A DNA stretch of 64,000 nucleotides from Dryocosmus kuriphilus (taxonomy: Eukaryota; Arthropoda; Insecta; Hymenoptera; Cynipidae): contig CM076197.1 of assembly GCA_038277395.1 (NCBI GenBank), forward strand, positions 86,379,050 to 86,443,049, read 5' to 3'. The notes beneath the pieces are model-generated. The model saw nothing but the letters and a program-made list of their open reading frames with translations. It was not told the origin of the DNA and made no database searches. Shown one piece after another: positions 1-11,365 of the stretch. Made by a program: the position numbers and the translations under genes. How positions within the stretch are numbered: position 1 is the stretch's first letter; the number at the start of each line of letters is the position of its first letter.

Positions 1-1327
1 TAAGATAACTTTCCTGAAAAGTTTTAAAAAGGGATAGCTTATATTTATATTGTAATTATCTTTTATACATTCTGTTAATTAAAAAATTAAGAATATTTTA
101 CAAATTCCGAGTGACTAAAAATAAGAAACATAACCTCTGTAATTGAAAAACTCTTCAGAAAATGCTCAGAAAAATTTAATGAAAACAAAATTTTTAACTT
201 TGTACAGTTATTATTCGCACGAAATAAAGTTCCATGGGAGCTTCCTATAAATATTTGTCAAACTTATTGTTGACAGCATAAATGGACAAAAAAAAGTTAG
301 TAAAACCTGCTATAAAGTAACAATCGGGGAAAAAGTAGGTTGAATCTAAAATGGGAAATAAGAACGACCATGGAATGGAAATTAATCGTAAATTAATAGA
401 GTGAATCCACGATTATGAAGTCTAATGAGAAGAGTTGAAAGAGGGCATATGAAAAATGAATATCGCCTGCAAGTAAATTGACGAGTTTATAATAACAGGC
501 GGCATGGTTTTCGCACGCGAAAACAATGAATCTGAATAATTCAAAACAGCTTAATAAATAAGTGATGTTCGGTTTAAATTTAAATACAAATTTTAAATTT
601 TAATTTAATTTTTTAAATTCCGTTTTTTTTTTTTACCGGTGCGGTACCGAGTTTTATATCGTGCGAAACTTATCTCCACTATCGCTCTGACAAATTCGAG
701 CTTTGAAAGAGAAAAACAGGTCGCTCCTTTAAAGTCGCAATAAATATTATTGCACTTCATCGTGGCGAGCCCCTGAAGCCAGCTACTTTTCGTGCGGAAG
801 ACCGTAATCAGAGAATATATTCACTCAGTGGATCACGAGAGTGAATGCAATAAGGAATAGGGAATAGGGAAAGCAACCCTATGTTTGGGTATGTGTAAGC
901 TTGAATGTGCTTGTAGAATGAAGATTGTTAAGTGTGTTTGTAGGGTGGAAGGAAGAAGAACGCGCACCAGGAGTTGGAAGAGATGGGCCAAGAAATATGG
1001 TGGGATTTCGAGCGGAATGAACTCCGAATTATGCGTCAGACAAATGCCCGGTCATGAAAACTAAACTTTACTTGAAGCTTTGAGCCAGCAGAACGCTTTC
1101 CTCCACTTACCTCTCGGTATAATTTAAACCTGCACCTGCACATCCAACTCTTCTGCAGAGCGGACGTGTATTAAACTGTTAATTGTCGCAAATAACTCGA
1201 GGGAGGAAATTGTTCTGAAACAGTTTTTCTAGAGTTAGTTTGAAAAGTTATCATTTTTTACAGCTCAAATGAAAGTTCGGTTCTTTTGGAAATTGCGATT
1301 TTAATCGAATAGAAAAATCGTGCGACA
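1..1327. other. AT-rich intergenic DNA, no gene seen
   Basis: No open reading frame with recognisable protein content and no clear repeat family is visible. There are A/T homopolymer stretches around 600-640 and a short purine-rich stretch near 840-960. Confidence 0.6.
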
Positions 1328-2677
1328 CCCAGGTGCGAATTGAACCGTCGGCCCACGGTCGGGCCAACAGTCGGACGGTCGCTTCAACTTTGTGCGCCAC
1401 TGGTCGGGCCAAAGCTAAATGATAACGGTCAACGCCTTTGAAATCTCAAAGTCGGCCCGATATTTGATTCCAAAGATGGATCATTTATGAAAATAAGGCA
1501 GGCCCAACCTTGGGAAACAATGTGGTGCCAACCTAAATTTTCAAAGGTTGATCAACATTGGCAAGAAGTGTCGGGACATCCTTGGCAACCAAAGGTTGGG
1601 CCGCCGTTGGGAACCAATGGTCTGCCCAACTATTGTAATGATAACGCAGGCCCATATATTTTCCACAGCTGGCCCGACAATAGTTAAAAAGGTTCATCCA
1701 ACCATGGAACCGAAGCTGACACACCACTGGTTTCCAAATTTGGGGAAACATCGACATTAAACATTGATGCAAATTGCAACTTAATGAATCAATGTTCGGC
1801 CCAACTAGCAAGCCGACACGACGTCTTTTTCCACCGTCCGCAGGACAGTAGCTCGGCACCTTCTTGGCAAAGCCGTCTGCAATCGTCTACTTATAGACCC
1901 GAAGATTGATTTCACTTTTGGCTCACTTTTACGGCCAGCCACCTAGCGGAAACGCGCCCGTACTATTGTTATTTTAAATCAATTCGACCAGAGTATACCT
2001 GACTATCCGCCCAACCATGGCATGGGACAGAGTTGAGCTGACGGTCGGGCGCAGTAAGGTTACTTGCATCAAATAATATTACGTCGACAGTAGGGCCAAA
2101 CGTCACCCACAGTCGGGCCGATCGTACTTTCACGTCTTTTTGGAACAATAAACCAGAGTATATCCGACAGTCGGCCCATATTTTGGCCAAGGTTGTGCCG
2201 ACCCTCGGATGCATCTTGTTCACTTGTACGAGCCAATGTTATACCGACGGTCGGATCATTTATTGCCCAGAGTCGGGACGACCGTACTTTCACAGTCATT
2301 TTGGAACAATGAACCAGAGTTTATCCGACGGTCGGTCCATACTCGGACCGAGGTTTGACCGACCGTCGAGTGCGTTAAGGTGACGTGTGGTTAGCCGACT
2401 GCTGTACCTACAGTCGTACCGACCACATTCTTACGGTCGTACCGACTAATCTGCCACAGTTTATCCGATTGTCGGCCCAAAGTTCCAGCAGAATTGGGCC
2501 GACGCGACAGTCTTCTTTTTGCCCACCGCCGACGTTGGTTGCGAATGTCGGTGGGACCACGGCAGCTTGAAAACAACTTAGTCGGCCCAACTCTAGTACC
2601 GTAGATCGGTTGCCAGAGTAGGGCCGACTTTGGTCCGCTGGTCAATCTCTGGCAGCCGACCGAATTTCGCACCTGGG
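1328..2677. mobile_element. GC-rich DNA element with 12-bp TIRs and GTCGG repeats
   Basis: The segment starts with CCCAGGTGCGAA (1328-1339) and ends with its exact reverse complement (2666-2677), so it is bounded by a perfect 12-bp terminal inverted repeat. It is about 1350 bp, much more GC-rich than its flanks. It is filled with dozens of imperfect copies of GTCGGGCC, GTCGGCCC and GTCGGACC in both orientations, which can pair with one another. Two internal blocks with CAGAGT-TATCCGAC (near 2150 and 2310) are imperfect direct repeats. No transposase is visible; the short ORFs are repeat translations. A target-site duplication was not evident. It is probably a non-autonomous DNA transposon of unidentified superfamily. 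Confidence 0.5.
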
Positions 2678-4570
2678 CAGTGGTACCAGTGATAGCGGTA
2701 CCACCTGTCGCGCTGTCTCGGTTGGTAGTAGAAAAATATGACGCAATTCAAAATTTTTAATTTTGAAATGTCAAACTTTTAACAACCTCTAAATTTCAAG
2801 TTTTGTGAAGTTTTGATTAAACTCGAAATTCTTTTAATCGCGAGAGAAGAGTATGTGAAGAAAACTAACTCATAACTTTTCTACTCTGAGAAAAATATTT
2901 ATAACGTAAGAAATTGAATAAGTTTTTGCTTAATTCCACTTGGAATCATTGTAAATGTTTAATTACATTTTTTTTGGGATATTTAAGAGTATTTGGTTAA
3001 CTCAGTCAATGATTGATCCGGGCAAAAATTAAAAAAAAGTGAAGAATACCAATGTTTTTATCCATATTTCAAAACCTTCAGAAAAAACAATTAATTTTAA
3101 ATATGTATTATTTGAAACAGTTTGAATAATCATATTTTTCGATTCTCCTTTTGTAAATTTAAAGTTGAGTGAAATCTAGTAGTATTTAAGCCAAATAGGT
3201 GGTCGTACTGTGTAATTGGCCTGCGGTTTGTAGCTCTTTCTGTGACTGGAGTAGTAGGAAGGAAATTAATGTCTTCCTCCACTTCGGACCACTTGAATAG
3301 CCCTTTTCAGTTTACTCTAGGTCAGTTACAACCACAGCGATGTATAAAGTGTGTTTATTTCATCCGCAATTTAAATGGCAATTAAAGTACGTAACATTTA
3401 TTTCAATATTTAATTACACTTTTGTACTCCACAAAATATAATACTATTCAAGAAATGCGAACTTACTGGAATCATTTATCACAAATTAAAGTATGATCTA
3501 AAATATTCCCTGAAAAATATACATCACACAAAAAATAATTTTCTACGCATTGTTCTTAGCTTTACCAATTAAGCAGAATATATTTGAATTTCAATAATAT
3601 TAGAGGTAGTAAAAACTTTCTTCATTCCAACGTTCTCAGCTTTCCTCAAATATTCATTTTCGCCATTCAGTTTTAATTAGTCTTACCAGATCTATAATTT
3701 CTCTATATTAACAATATAGACCATACTAATTTCCTTTGGGAAATATTTTCCTTTCTAATTAAAATGTTTTATTTTTAAGACTTTAGAATGAGCAAAAAGT
3801 TTTTACTGAAAACTGACATATACTATCTCTTTATTCAGAATCCTGTCTTTCGTGAAAAAAAAAGTGTGATTCCTCGACGGGGTAGTGGATCTAGATTAGT
3901 CTATGGTCTATATTTTATATACCACAATGCCTTTAAGATTCAGAGAGAATAATCCTCGACTTCATCTTAAAAATGTTTGATAAAGTCTCACATTGACGAA
4001 GGCTTTTAAAAGCAATGTTGAAATTGCAGTAACCAAGAATCGGCAGTATTCGCGAGAGAAATCTCCGGCATTCGCGATATGTAAGAGCCGGATATCCGCG
4101 GTGCCTCTGTTCCTATTCTTCATCGTTTCCGATTTCCACTACCGTCGACTTTCTTTCGGCGGAGATTGAAGATTCCTGACCCGAATCTGCCTCCTCTTTT
4201 CCACCCTCCCTTCGCGGCAAAGGATTATCCGAAAGATATTACCGCCATCGCCGACTTCCTTCTCTTTTTTTTTTATCCTTTCGCCTGTCTTCCTTTATTT
4301 GCTTTTCTTCGGCTCCTTGTTCTCTTTTCTTTGCCCTCGCTTTTTTTTTTTTTTTTAGAAAATACTTTTTTCAATTCAGGTATTTGGATTGAATATCGAT
4401 TATGTGGAGAGATATGAGAAAGTTTAATTGCGGTGGAATTCATTAGTCAGTCTTTGGTTCTATAATGCTGGTGACATTTTAGAACTTGTGCAAGTAGAAA
4501 TGATTGCCCAGTTTTAAGTTTAAAGACTTCAAAATTTAATTGTTTCTAATTAGATGCTTTCGAATTTGAG
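2678..4570. other. AT-rich intergenic DNA, no gene seen
   Basis: No supported gene. A pyrimidine-rich tract occupies about 4180-4360 and includes long T runs. Nothing else could be assigned. Confidence 0.5.
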
Positions 4571-5430
4571 GGTCCTGATGAAGAAATATAATCTGTGATG
4601 CGGTGGTGGGGAGGCCCCTGGCTATCCGAAATTCAAAGTTGAAATTTTCATTTTTTAACAGATTCTTCTAGACAATTGAATGCCGGATCATTTTTTCCAT
4701 TTTGACAAAGCTGTATCTTTTATAGATTCTAAAAGAATGGTAAAACGTGTTTTTTTTTTAGAAATCGCTTTTCCCTTTTTCAGTATAATTTTTGTGTTCA
4801 ACTCGCGCTCTACGCTACAGTTATTGGAATTTTTAAATCAAATTTGAAAACAGTATCCTCTAAGGCAGCGGTCTCCAACCTTTTTTAGGCCACGGACCGT
4901 TTTAATATCAGAAAATATTTTCACGAACCGGTGTTTAAGGTGTGGCGGATAAATACCCAAAATAAAATGATACGACCGGCATAAAAACTGTGGTATTCTT
5001 TAAATATAATAATAAAAGTGAATCCACAGAGGGAATCCGGTCATTTAAAATAATAAAACATCGTTCAGACTCAGATAATAAATAAAACGGAAATAATGTA
5101 AGTTATTTATTCTTTCTCTGCGGTCTGGTACCAAATGGCCCACGGGCCGGTACCGGTCCGCAGCCCGGGGGTTGGGGACCGCTGCTCTATCCTTAAAACG
5201 ATTATTATATTTAAAAGTTTATATAACTTATAACAAAATAAAAAATTATTTTGTAGGCTATTCCATAATTCATTCCACACAATCTTTGAGCGCTTCGTTT
5301 ATCAAACGAAGTTTGAGCAAATGAAAACTTCTTTTGGGGGAGTTGTTCAGAAAAGTACAAAGAAGTTTCCTGTAAAGCCATTTTAAAATAAATTAATATA
5401 TAAGGAACGAAAGTTAAACTTCCAGCGCGC
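4571..5430 (+). repeat. Left copy of inverted dispersed repeat (hosts hAT MITE)
   Basis: The sequence from AGGGTCC at about 4571 to CTTCCAGCGCGCGATTA near 5430 matches, as reverse complement, the stretch 12295-12735. Shared landmarks include GGCCCCTGGCTATCC, the AAGTTGAAATTTT block, the CAGTATCCTCTAAGG block and the ATAAATTAATATATAA block. The two copies are diverged and have indels. The left copy additionally carries the hAT MITE at 4866-5184 and about 120 bp of extra sequence near 5260-5385. This pair forms the outermost arms of the 8-kb fold-back complex. Confidence 0.65.
4866..5184. mobile_element. hAT-type MITE
   Basis: The element is 319 bp. It begins with CAGCGGTCTCCAACC and ends with GGTTGGGGACCGCTG, a terminal inverted repeat of the classical hAT form (CAG-GGTCCCCAACC type). 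The flanks CTCTAAGG (left) and CTCTATCC (right) look like an 8-bp target duplication, the right copy altered by a small deletion. The related repeat copy at about 12450 has the uninterrupted sequence CTCTAAGGTATCC, an empty site that confirms the boundaries. Internal GGTACCGG inverted motifs lie near the right end. There is no coding capacity, so it is non-autonomous. Confidence 0.8.
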
Positions 5431-5545
5431 GATTAAGGGCAAATGATAGTCTATGATGTAATCAATGAATAACCCTGGAATGTATTTCTTTTCCGTCTTC
5501 TTATTTTCAAAGTAAATAAAATATTGGTTTGAAACTTTGGGAAAT
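5425..5545 (+). repeat. Left arm of second inverted repeat pair
   Basis: This stretch (AGGGCAAATGATAG to TTGAAACTTTGG) is a close reverse complement of 10765-10885, with shared blocks GATGTAATCAAT, CTTCTTATTTTCAAAG and AATAAAATATTG. It directly continues the outer repeat on the left side. On the right side about 1.4 kb separates the two matching blocks, so one side has gained or lost DNA. Confidence 0.65.
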
Positions 5546-5582
5546 CACAGAAAATATACATATATGCTCTCTTATGTATTTT

Positions 5583-6310
5583 GACCCGTAGAATCCGAAT
5601 ATGTTATTCAGTATGCTGATAAAATGGTCCAATTTGATTAAACAACGATTGTTTAAATAAATATGAAAAAATAATTTTCTGATTCTAAAAAAAAATTTTC
5701 GTATTCTTTGAGTCATCTTAAAGAACGCGTACATTCGAGTTTTCTCCATAGAACCCATAGTTTCCGAAAACAAAAATCCCTACAGTTTGAAAAATCGCGA
5801 TTTTGAGCAACTTTAATCCTTTATTAATCAATAAACATACTTTTTTTAACTCTACGAAGCTTAAAATATTTTTGACTTTATACTTTTAAAATAAAAAAAG
5901 ATTTGTTAATATATTTCATGCCCTAGTCATAAAACTGTGAACGAACTTTAATGATTACGGCATGAAATATATTAACAAATCTTTTTCTCTTTTAAAAGTA
6001 TAAAGTCAGAAAGAGTATTATAGGCTTTGTAGAGTTAAAAAAAGGTATGGATATTGAGTAATAAAGGGTTAAAGTTACTCAAAATCACAATTTTTCAAAC
6101 TTTAGGAATTTTTTTCTCGGAAACTGTGTGCTCTATGGAGAAAACTCGAATATACGTGCTCTTTAAAATTACTCAAAGAATATGAAGAAATATTTTTCGA
6201 ATCGAAAAAATTAATTTTTTATATTTGTTTAAATAATCGTTGTTTAAACAAATTGGACCATTTTGTAAGCTTGCTGAACAAAATATTCGGATTCTACGGG
6301 TCAAAATACG
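5583..6310. repeat. Imperfect palindrome of about 730 bp
   Basis: The two halves are inverted copies centred near 5945. Mirrored landmarks are TTGACCCGTAGAATCCG/CGGATTCTACGGGTCAA at the outer ends, AACAACGATTGTTTAAA/TTTAAATAATCGTTGTTT, and AAGATTTGTTAATATATTTC with its complement next to the centre. No protein was recognised inside; ORFs in either half are mirror images of each other. Confidence 0.75.
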
Positions 6311-6343
6311 ATACATGACTGCATAATTTTCATCCACTTTTTG

Positions 6344-7352
6344 CATTCTCATCAGAGAAGGTACTAGATTTATGTAAAATTTGACATTCGCGGATTTCAT
6401 GAAATCTCCATGTTTTGAGACCTCCTGAATCCGAAAAAGCGGTTTTTACGACGGTGTCTGTTGTCGTTTGTCGTTGTCGTTGGAGCCTGTTCCCACGATA
6501 ACTTTCGAAGGACTAATCTAATTGGATTGCACTTTGGTACGCTTCTTTAAGGGGTAAAAAAAAAAAGGACGACATCGTTAACCAGCTGTTTTTGACAAAC
6601 GGTTATGGTTTTATCCATCAAAAACGGTTTTCACAAAATCAAAAAATCCATTTTCCGGCTAAACTATGAGAGATACAAAAAAATATAATAAAGTAATATT
6701 GTTCATCTTAAAAAAATCTACAAATTTTATTCCTAACCGTTTTTTGATAAAATAAACGGTTTTTGATTTAATCAAGAAAACGCTATTAAAATTAAAAAAC
6801 TCTGGTTTTCCGCCAAAATATTCAAGATACAAAAAAATGGCAGAGAACAAAGTTATTCAATTTAAAAAGATCTACAAATTTTGTTTTAATCATTTTTTGA
6901 TAAAATGTACGGTTTTTGTTTTAATCGGTAAAGCGTTATTAAAAATCAAAATTGTCGAATTTCCCGCCAAACTATGGAAGATAAGGAAAAGTAATAATAA
7001 ACAAAGTTGTTCACCTCAAAAAGATCTACAAATTTGCTTTCTATCATTTTTTTGAGCAGATACGTAGGTTTTGAGTTATTCGTGAAATATGTTATGAAAT
7101 ATAAAGAAAACCACTTTTCAGCAAAACTGTGCAAGATATGAGAAAATATTAACAAGCAGAATTGTTCACCTTGGAAAGAGCTACAAAATTTATTTATAAG
7201 ACTCATCGTTTTACTTTTAAGAATCGAAATCCACTATTGTGAAAATTTGGAAAATCACTAAAAAACTTTACCAATCTACAATGTGTTTTAAAAAAATGTA
7301 ATTATCGAGCGCGAAACGCGAGTGTCATGATGAGAGTGTATTCCTTAAGGCC
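6344..7352 (+). repeat. Module A, copy 1 of fold-back complex
   Basis: About 1.0 kb repeat beginning ATTCTCATCAGAGAAGG and ending GTGTATTCCTTAAGG. It holds a GT/CGTTGT microsatellite, several stretches with AAAAACGGTTTTT, a set of internal degenerate repeats with GGTTTTTGTTTTAATC and AAAGATCTACAAATTT, and a terminal CGAGCGCGAAACGCGAG hairpin. Copy 2 (7865-8896) is inverted and copy 3 (9162-10180) is direct. No coding region was recognised. Confidence 0.7.
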
Positions 7353-7662
7353 ATGTAACACTCACTTATGTCATAAAATTTCTACTTTACCGACATTTTC
7401 TTCGGGACCAACTTACATCCACGTGAAATGAGATATCGAGTTGAGAATTTGGGAAACTAAATGAAAAGCAATAAGCAACGTTTCTCTGGTTCTAAATTTT
7501 CATAATTACAAAAAAAAATTTTTGGAAATACTTTTTTGTTGTTTCTTTTTTGGTAATTATCAAAATTTTAGGACCAGACGAACGTTCCTTAGTGCTTTTT
7601 ATTTAGTTTCCAAATTTTCAACTCCATATCTCATTTTATGTGGACGTAAGTTGGTCCCAAAA
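7352..7662. repeat. Small palindrome between modules
   Basis: An imperfect inverted repeat centred near 7520. The outer halves share GGGACCAACTTAC/GTAAGTTGGTCCC and ATCTCATTTTATG-like blocks, and the inner halves share AATTTTCATAATTAC-like sequence. It separates module A copy 1 from the inverted B/A block. Confidence 0.55.
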
Positions 7663-7870
7663 AAATCTGCCCGCTTCGCGGGCGCATTCTCATCGCGCGC
7701 TTCGCGCGAAGTATGAGCGCGCCTAGGGCGCGTGTCTGTTGGCACTCGCGCTTCGCGCTCGATAGATTATTCACCTCGCGCATTCCGCGCTCGGTGTTTA
7801 TGGATCGTATAAACCTTTAAATTAAAAATTCCAAAAGAAATTATTTTACTTAAGGCTCTATCACCCTTAA
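7662..7870 (-). repeat. Module B, inverted copy (GC hairpin island)
   Basis: A GC-rich island in AT-rich surroundings. On the plus strand it contains CCCGCTTCGCGGG, GCGCGCTTCGCGCG and GCGCTTCGCGC, each a short palindrome around a 3-base GAA/TTC loop. The following stretch with AAACCTTTAAATTAAAAATT and TTACTTAAGGCTC matches the direct B copies at 8945-9160 and 10172-10412 in reverse orientation. Confidence 0.7.
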
Positions 7871-8896
7871 GGAATACATTCTCATCATGACGCTCGGCTT
7901 CGCGCTCGATAATTACATTTTTTAAAACACATTCTAGATCGGTAAAGTTTTTTTGTGATTTTCCAAATTTTCAAAATAGAGGATTTCGATTCTTAAAAGT
8001 AAAACGATGAGTCTTATAAAATAAATTTTGGTAGCTCTTTCCAAGGTGAACAATTCTGCTTGTTAATATTTTCTCATACATATCTTGCACAGTTTTACTG
8101 AAAAGTGTTTTTCTTTATATTTCATAACATATTTCACGAATAACTCAAAAACTACGCGTCTGATCAAAAAAATGGTAGACAGCAAATTGTTAGACATTTT
8201 TGAAGGCGAACAACTTTGTTTATTATTATTTTTCCATATCTTTCATAGTTTGGCGGGAAATTTGAAATCTTTAATTTTTAATAACGTTTTATCGATTAAA
8301 ACAAAAACCGTGCATTTATCAAAAAATATTTAAACAAAATTTGTAGATCTTTTTAAATTGAACAACATTGTTCTTTACCATTTTTTTGTATCTTGAATAT
8401 TTTGGCGGGAAACCACAGTTCCTTAATTTTAATAGCGTTTTCTTGATTAAAACAAAAACCGTTCATTTATCAAAAAACGGTTAAGATAAAATTTGTAGAT
8501 TTTTTTTAGATAAACAATTTTACTCTCTTACGTTTTTTTTGTATCGCTCATAGTTTAGCCGGAAAATGGATTTTTTGATTTTGTGAAAACCGTTTTTGAT
8601 GGATAAAACCATAACCGTTGGTCAAAAACCGCTGGTTAACGAACTCGTCCTTTCTTTTTGGACCTTAAAGAAGTATACCAAAGCGCAATTTAATCCGATT
8701 AGTCCTTCGAAAGTTATCGTGGGAACAGACGACAACAACGACGACAACGACAACGACAACGACAACGCCAACAGACAGACAGACACGGTCGTAAAAACCA
8801 TTTTTTCGGATTCAGGAGGTCTCAAAACGTGGAGATTTCATGAAATCCGCGAAAGTCAAATTTTGTATAAATCTAATACTTTCTCTGATGAGAATG
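7865..8896 (-). repeat. Module A, copy 2 (inverted)
   Basis: Reverse complement of copies 1 and 3, from CCTTAAGGAATACATTCTC to TCTCTGATGAGAATG. The GACAAC microsatellite at 8726-8786 is the strand-inverted version of the GTTGTC tract in the other copies. A 106-codon ORF that runs through this microsatellite is a repeat artefact. Confidence 0.7.
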
Positions 8897-8944
8897 TAAA
8901 AATGTCAGTAAAGTAGGAAACGTATGACGTAAGCATGTATTATA

Positions 8945-9160
8945 TGGCCTTAAGGGCGATAGAGCCTTAAGTAAAATAATTTCTTTTGTAATTCTTAATT
9001 TAAAGGTTTATACGATCCATAAACACCGAGCGCGTAGCGCGAGGTGAATAACCTATCGAGCGTGAAGCGCGAGTGCCAACACACGCGCGCCCTGGGCGTG
9101 CTCATACTTCGCGCGAAGCGCGCGATGAGAATGTGCCCGCGAAGCGGGCAGATTTTTTTT
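8945..9160 (+). repeat. Module B, direct copy 1 (GC hairpin island)
   Basis: Starts with GGCGATAGAGCCTTAAG and contains GAGCGCGTAGCGCGAG, GAGCGTGAAGCGCGAG, TTCGCGCGAAGCGCGCG and GCCCGCGAAGCGGGC. Each is a compact hairpin around a GAA or similar triloop. It sits between the inverted and the direct A modules. Confidence 0.7.
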
Positions 9161-9161
9161 A

Positions 9162-10180
9162 TATTCTCATCAGAGAAGGTATTAGATTTATTAAAATTTG
9201 ACTTTCGCGGATTTCATGAAATCTCCACGTTTTGAGACTCCTTGAATCCGAAAAAAAAAAAACGGTTTTTACGACGGTGTCTGTCTGTTGTCGTGTCGTC
9301 GTCGTCGTCGTTGGAGTCTGTTCCCACGATAACTTTCGAAGGACTAATCGGATTGGAGTGCGCTTTGGTACACTTCTTTAAGGGTAAAAAGAAAGGACGA
9401 ATTCGTTAACCAGCGGTTTTTGACCAACGGTTATAGTTTTATCCATCAAAAACGGTTTTCACAAAATCAAACAATCCATTTTCCGGCTAAACTATGAGAG
9501 ATACAAAAAAAAACGTAAGAAAGTCAAATTTTTAACTCAAAAAAATCTACACATTTTGTCTTAACCATTTTTTGATAAAATGAACGCTTTTTGTTTTAAT
9601 CAAGAAAACGCTATTAAAATTAAAAGCTCTGGTTTCCCGACAAAATATTCCAGATACAAAAAAATGGTAAAAAACAAAGTTGTTCAGTTCAAAAAGATCT
9701 ACAAACTTTTTTTAAAAATATTTCTCGATAAAATGCACGGTTTTTGTTTTAATCGATAAAACGTTATTAAAAATAAAAAATTTTAAATTTCCCGCCAATC
9801 TATGCAAGATACAGAAAAATGATAAGAAACAAAGTTGTTCGCCTCAAAAAGATCTACAAATTTTCTCTCTATCATTTTTTTTAGCAGAAGCGTAGTTTTT
9901 GAGTTATTCGTGAAATATGTTATAAAATATATAAAAAACCACTTTTCAGCAAAACTATGCAAGATATGAGAAAATATTAACAAGCAGAATTGTTCACCTT
10001 GGAGAGAGCTACAAAATTTATTTATAAGGCTCATCGTTTTACTTTTAAGAATCGAAATCCTGTATTGTGAAAATTTGGAAAATCACAAAAAAACTTTACC
10101 AATCTACAATGTGTTTAAAAAAAATGTAATTATCGAGCGCGAAGCGCGAGTGTCATGATGAGAATGTATTCCTTAAGGGC
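9162..10180 (+). repeat. Module A, copy 3 (direct)
   Basis: Same order of internal blocks as copy 1, including the GTCGTC microsatellite, AAAAACGGTTTTCAC, repeated AAAGATCTACAAA blocks and the terminal CGAGCGCGAAGCGCGAG hairpin followed by GTATTCCTTAAGG. It differs from copy 1 by scattered substitutions and short indels. Confidence 0.7.
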
Positions 10181-10412
10181 GATAGAGCCTTAAGTAAAAT
10201 AATTTCTTTTGGATTTTTAATTTAAAGGTTTATACGATCCTAAACACGGAGCGCGAAGCGCGAGGTGAATAATTTATCGAGCGCGAGGCGCGAGTGCCGT
10301 AAATAAAGTATTGAGCGCGAAGCGCGAGTGCCAACAGACGCGCCCCCCAGGCGCGCTCATACTTCGCCCGAAGCGCGCGACGAGAATGTGCCCGCGAAGC
10401 GGACAGATTTTT
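10172..10412 (+). repeat. Module B, direct copy 2 (GC hairpin island)
   Basis: Third copy of the GC-rich island, with at least four GCGCGAAGCGC-type hairpins (near 10250, 10280, 10315 and 10370) and a final CCCGCGAAGCGG. Together with the other copies it gives a B-A-B alternation. Confidence 0.7.
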
Positions 10413-10764
10413 TTCTCTTTGTTTATTTATACAAAAAATGGAAAATGATACAAATTCAAATATCCAATTCATTGGCGATCTTGTGCATCTATTGCTGATC
10501 ATTTCTGTAAAAATGAATTGAAGATCTGTCAAGAATAATAATTGTAGGCTGTAGGTGATTCTGAATAGTAAATTCCTGGTTCAGCCCACTGTGCGCTGTC
10601 TGGCTCCTTGGAGTTTATATTTAGTACGGACAAGTTGCTTTTTATAAATTGTTTTGTAATCATTTACAAAGGCTACAAGGTGAGCATGCAAAGTTGATAA
10701 AAAACACGTCTTTTCCATGCTAAATACAAAACTCCAAGGGTCAGCTAATATATTTCCTTTGATT

Positions 10765-10885
10765 TACCAAAGTTTCAACTCAATATTTTATTTACTTTAA
10801 AAATAAGAAGGTGAAAAAGATGTACAATTCCAAAGTCATTTATTGATTACATCATAAAATACCATTTGCCCTCAATGTTTCATGC
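10765..10885 (-). repeat. Right arm of second inverted repeat pair
   Basis: Reverse-complement match of 5425-5545. The pairing of these blocks encloses the palindromes and the A/B modules. Confidence 0.65.
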
Positions 10886-11192
10886 TTATTTTATGCCGAT
10901 TGGAGGCCTGCTTGTTGTTTGATGCGGGTGACGAACTGAAGGGTAAACACAAGGATTGTAATGTTTATTGGATGGCCGAGAGATGTCCTTTGAACTATTG
11001 TATTATATAGGAATTCAAAACAAGGAGTTTTACCTTCCAAACAATATATCAGTTTCGTTTTGTCATCGTAAGTGTTCACATGGTGTACCAGTAACCAAAG
11101 TTTGAGTTTTTGCTCCAGTAAAAATTTAAAAATAAAGGCTGTTTTTTCATGGTAAATCAAATTTTTGTATTAAATAATGGTCAGTAAATTAG

Positions 11193-11274
11193 AAGTTCCT
11201 TACCGAGGAAGAAAGCGCCAAAGATGTGACGAAACGTGGACCAGAAATATTACGAAAACATGCAGAAATAAAGT
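11193..11274 (+). pseudogene. Exon-like fragment, basic transposase-like N-terminus
   Basis: An open stretch translates to VPYRGRKRQRCDETWTRNIT and onward through KTCRNK. It is followed by a consensus splice donor GTAAGT at 11275, with a possible acceptor AG at about 11190. The RGRKR-x-R-x(5)-W-x-RN-x(2)-K-x(2)-RN pattern resembles, from memory, the basic N-terminal region of an uncharacterised insect protein family that may be transposon-related. I could not place it in a named superfamily. It lies in the 1.4 kb present only on the right side of the fold-back. It may be a remnant of the coding part of the mobile element. Confidence 0.3.
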
Positions 11275-11305
11275 AAGTTAATATACTTGATTTTGGTGCA
11301 ACTGT

Positions 11306-11365
11306 AGATCCGGCGCGTTGCCCCTGTTTTTGCGATCCCTTTTCCAGGGGCGACGCCCTGGATCT
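11306..11365. repeat. GC-rich hairpin
   Basis: AGATCC-GCG-TGCCCCTG (11306-11326) pairs with CAGGGGC-CGC-GGATCT (11344-11365) across a 17-base loop. It is far more GC-rich than its surroundings. It may be the tip of a further fold-back element. Confidence 0.6.

Noticed and set aside
8596..8916. 106-codon ORF with Asp/Asn run
   Set aside because: It reads through a GACAAC microsatellite inside inverted module A; other copies do not keep the frame.
10891..11160. 89-codon minus-strand ORF resembling a structured protein
   Set aside because: It starts from a non-ATG codon and lies opposite the plus-strand exon-like region. No family was recognised, so it was not called.
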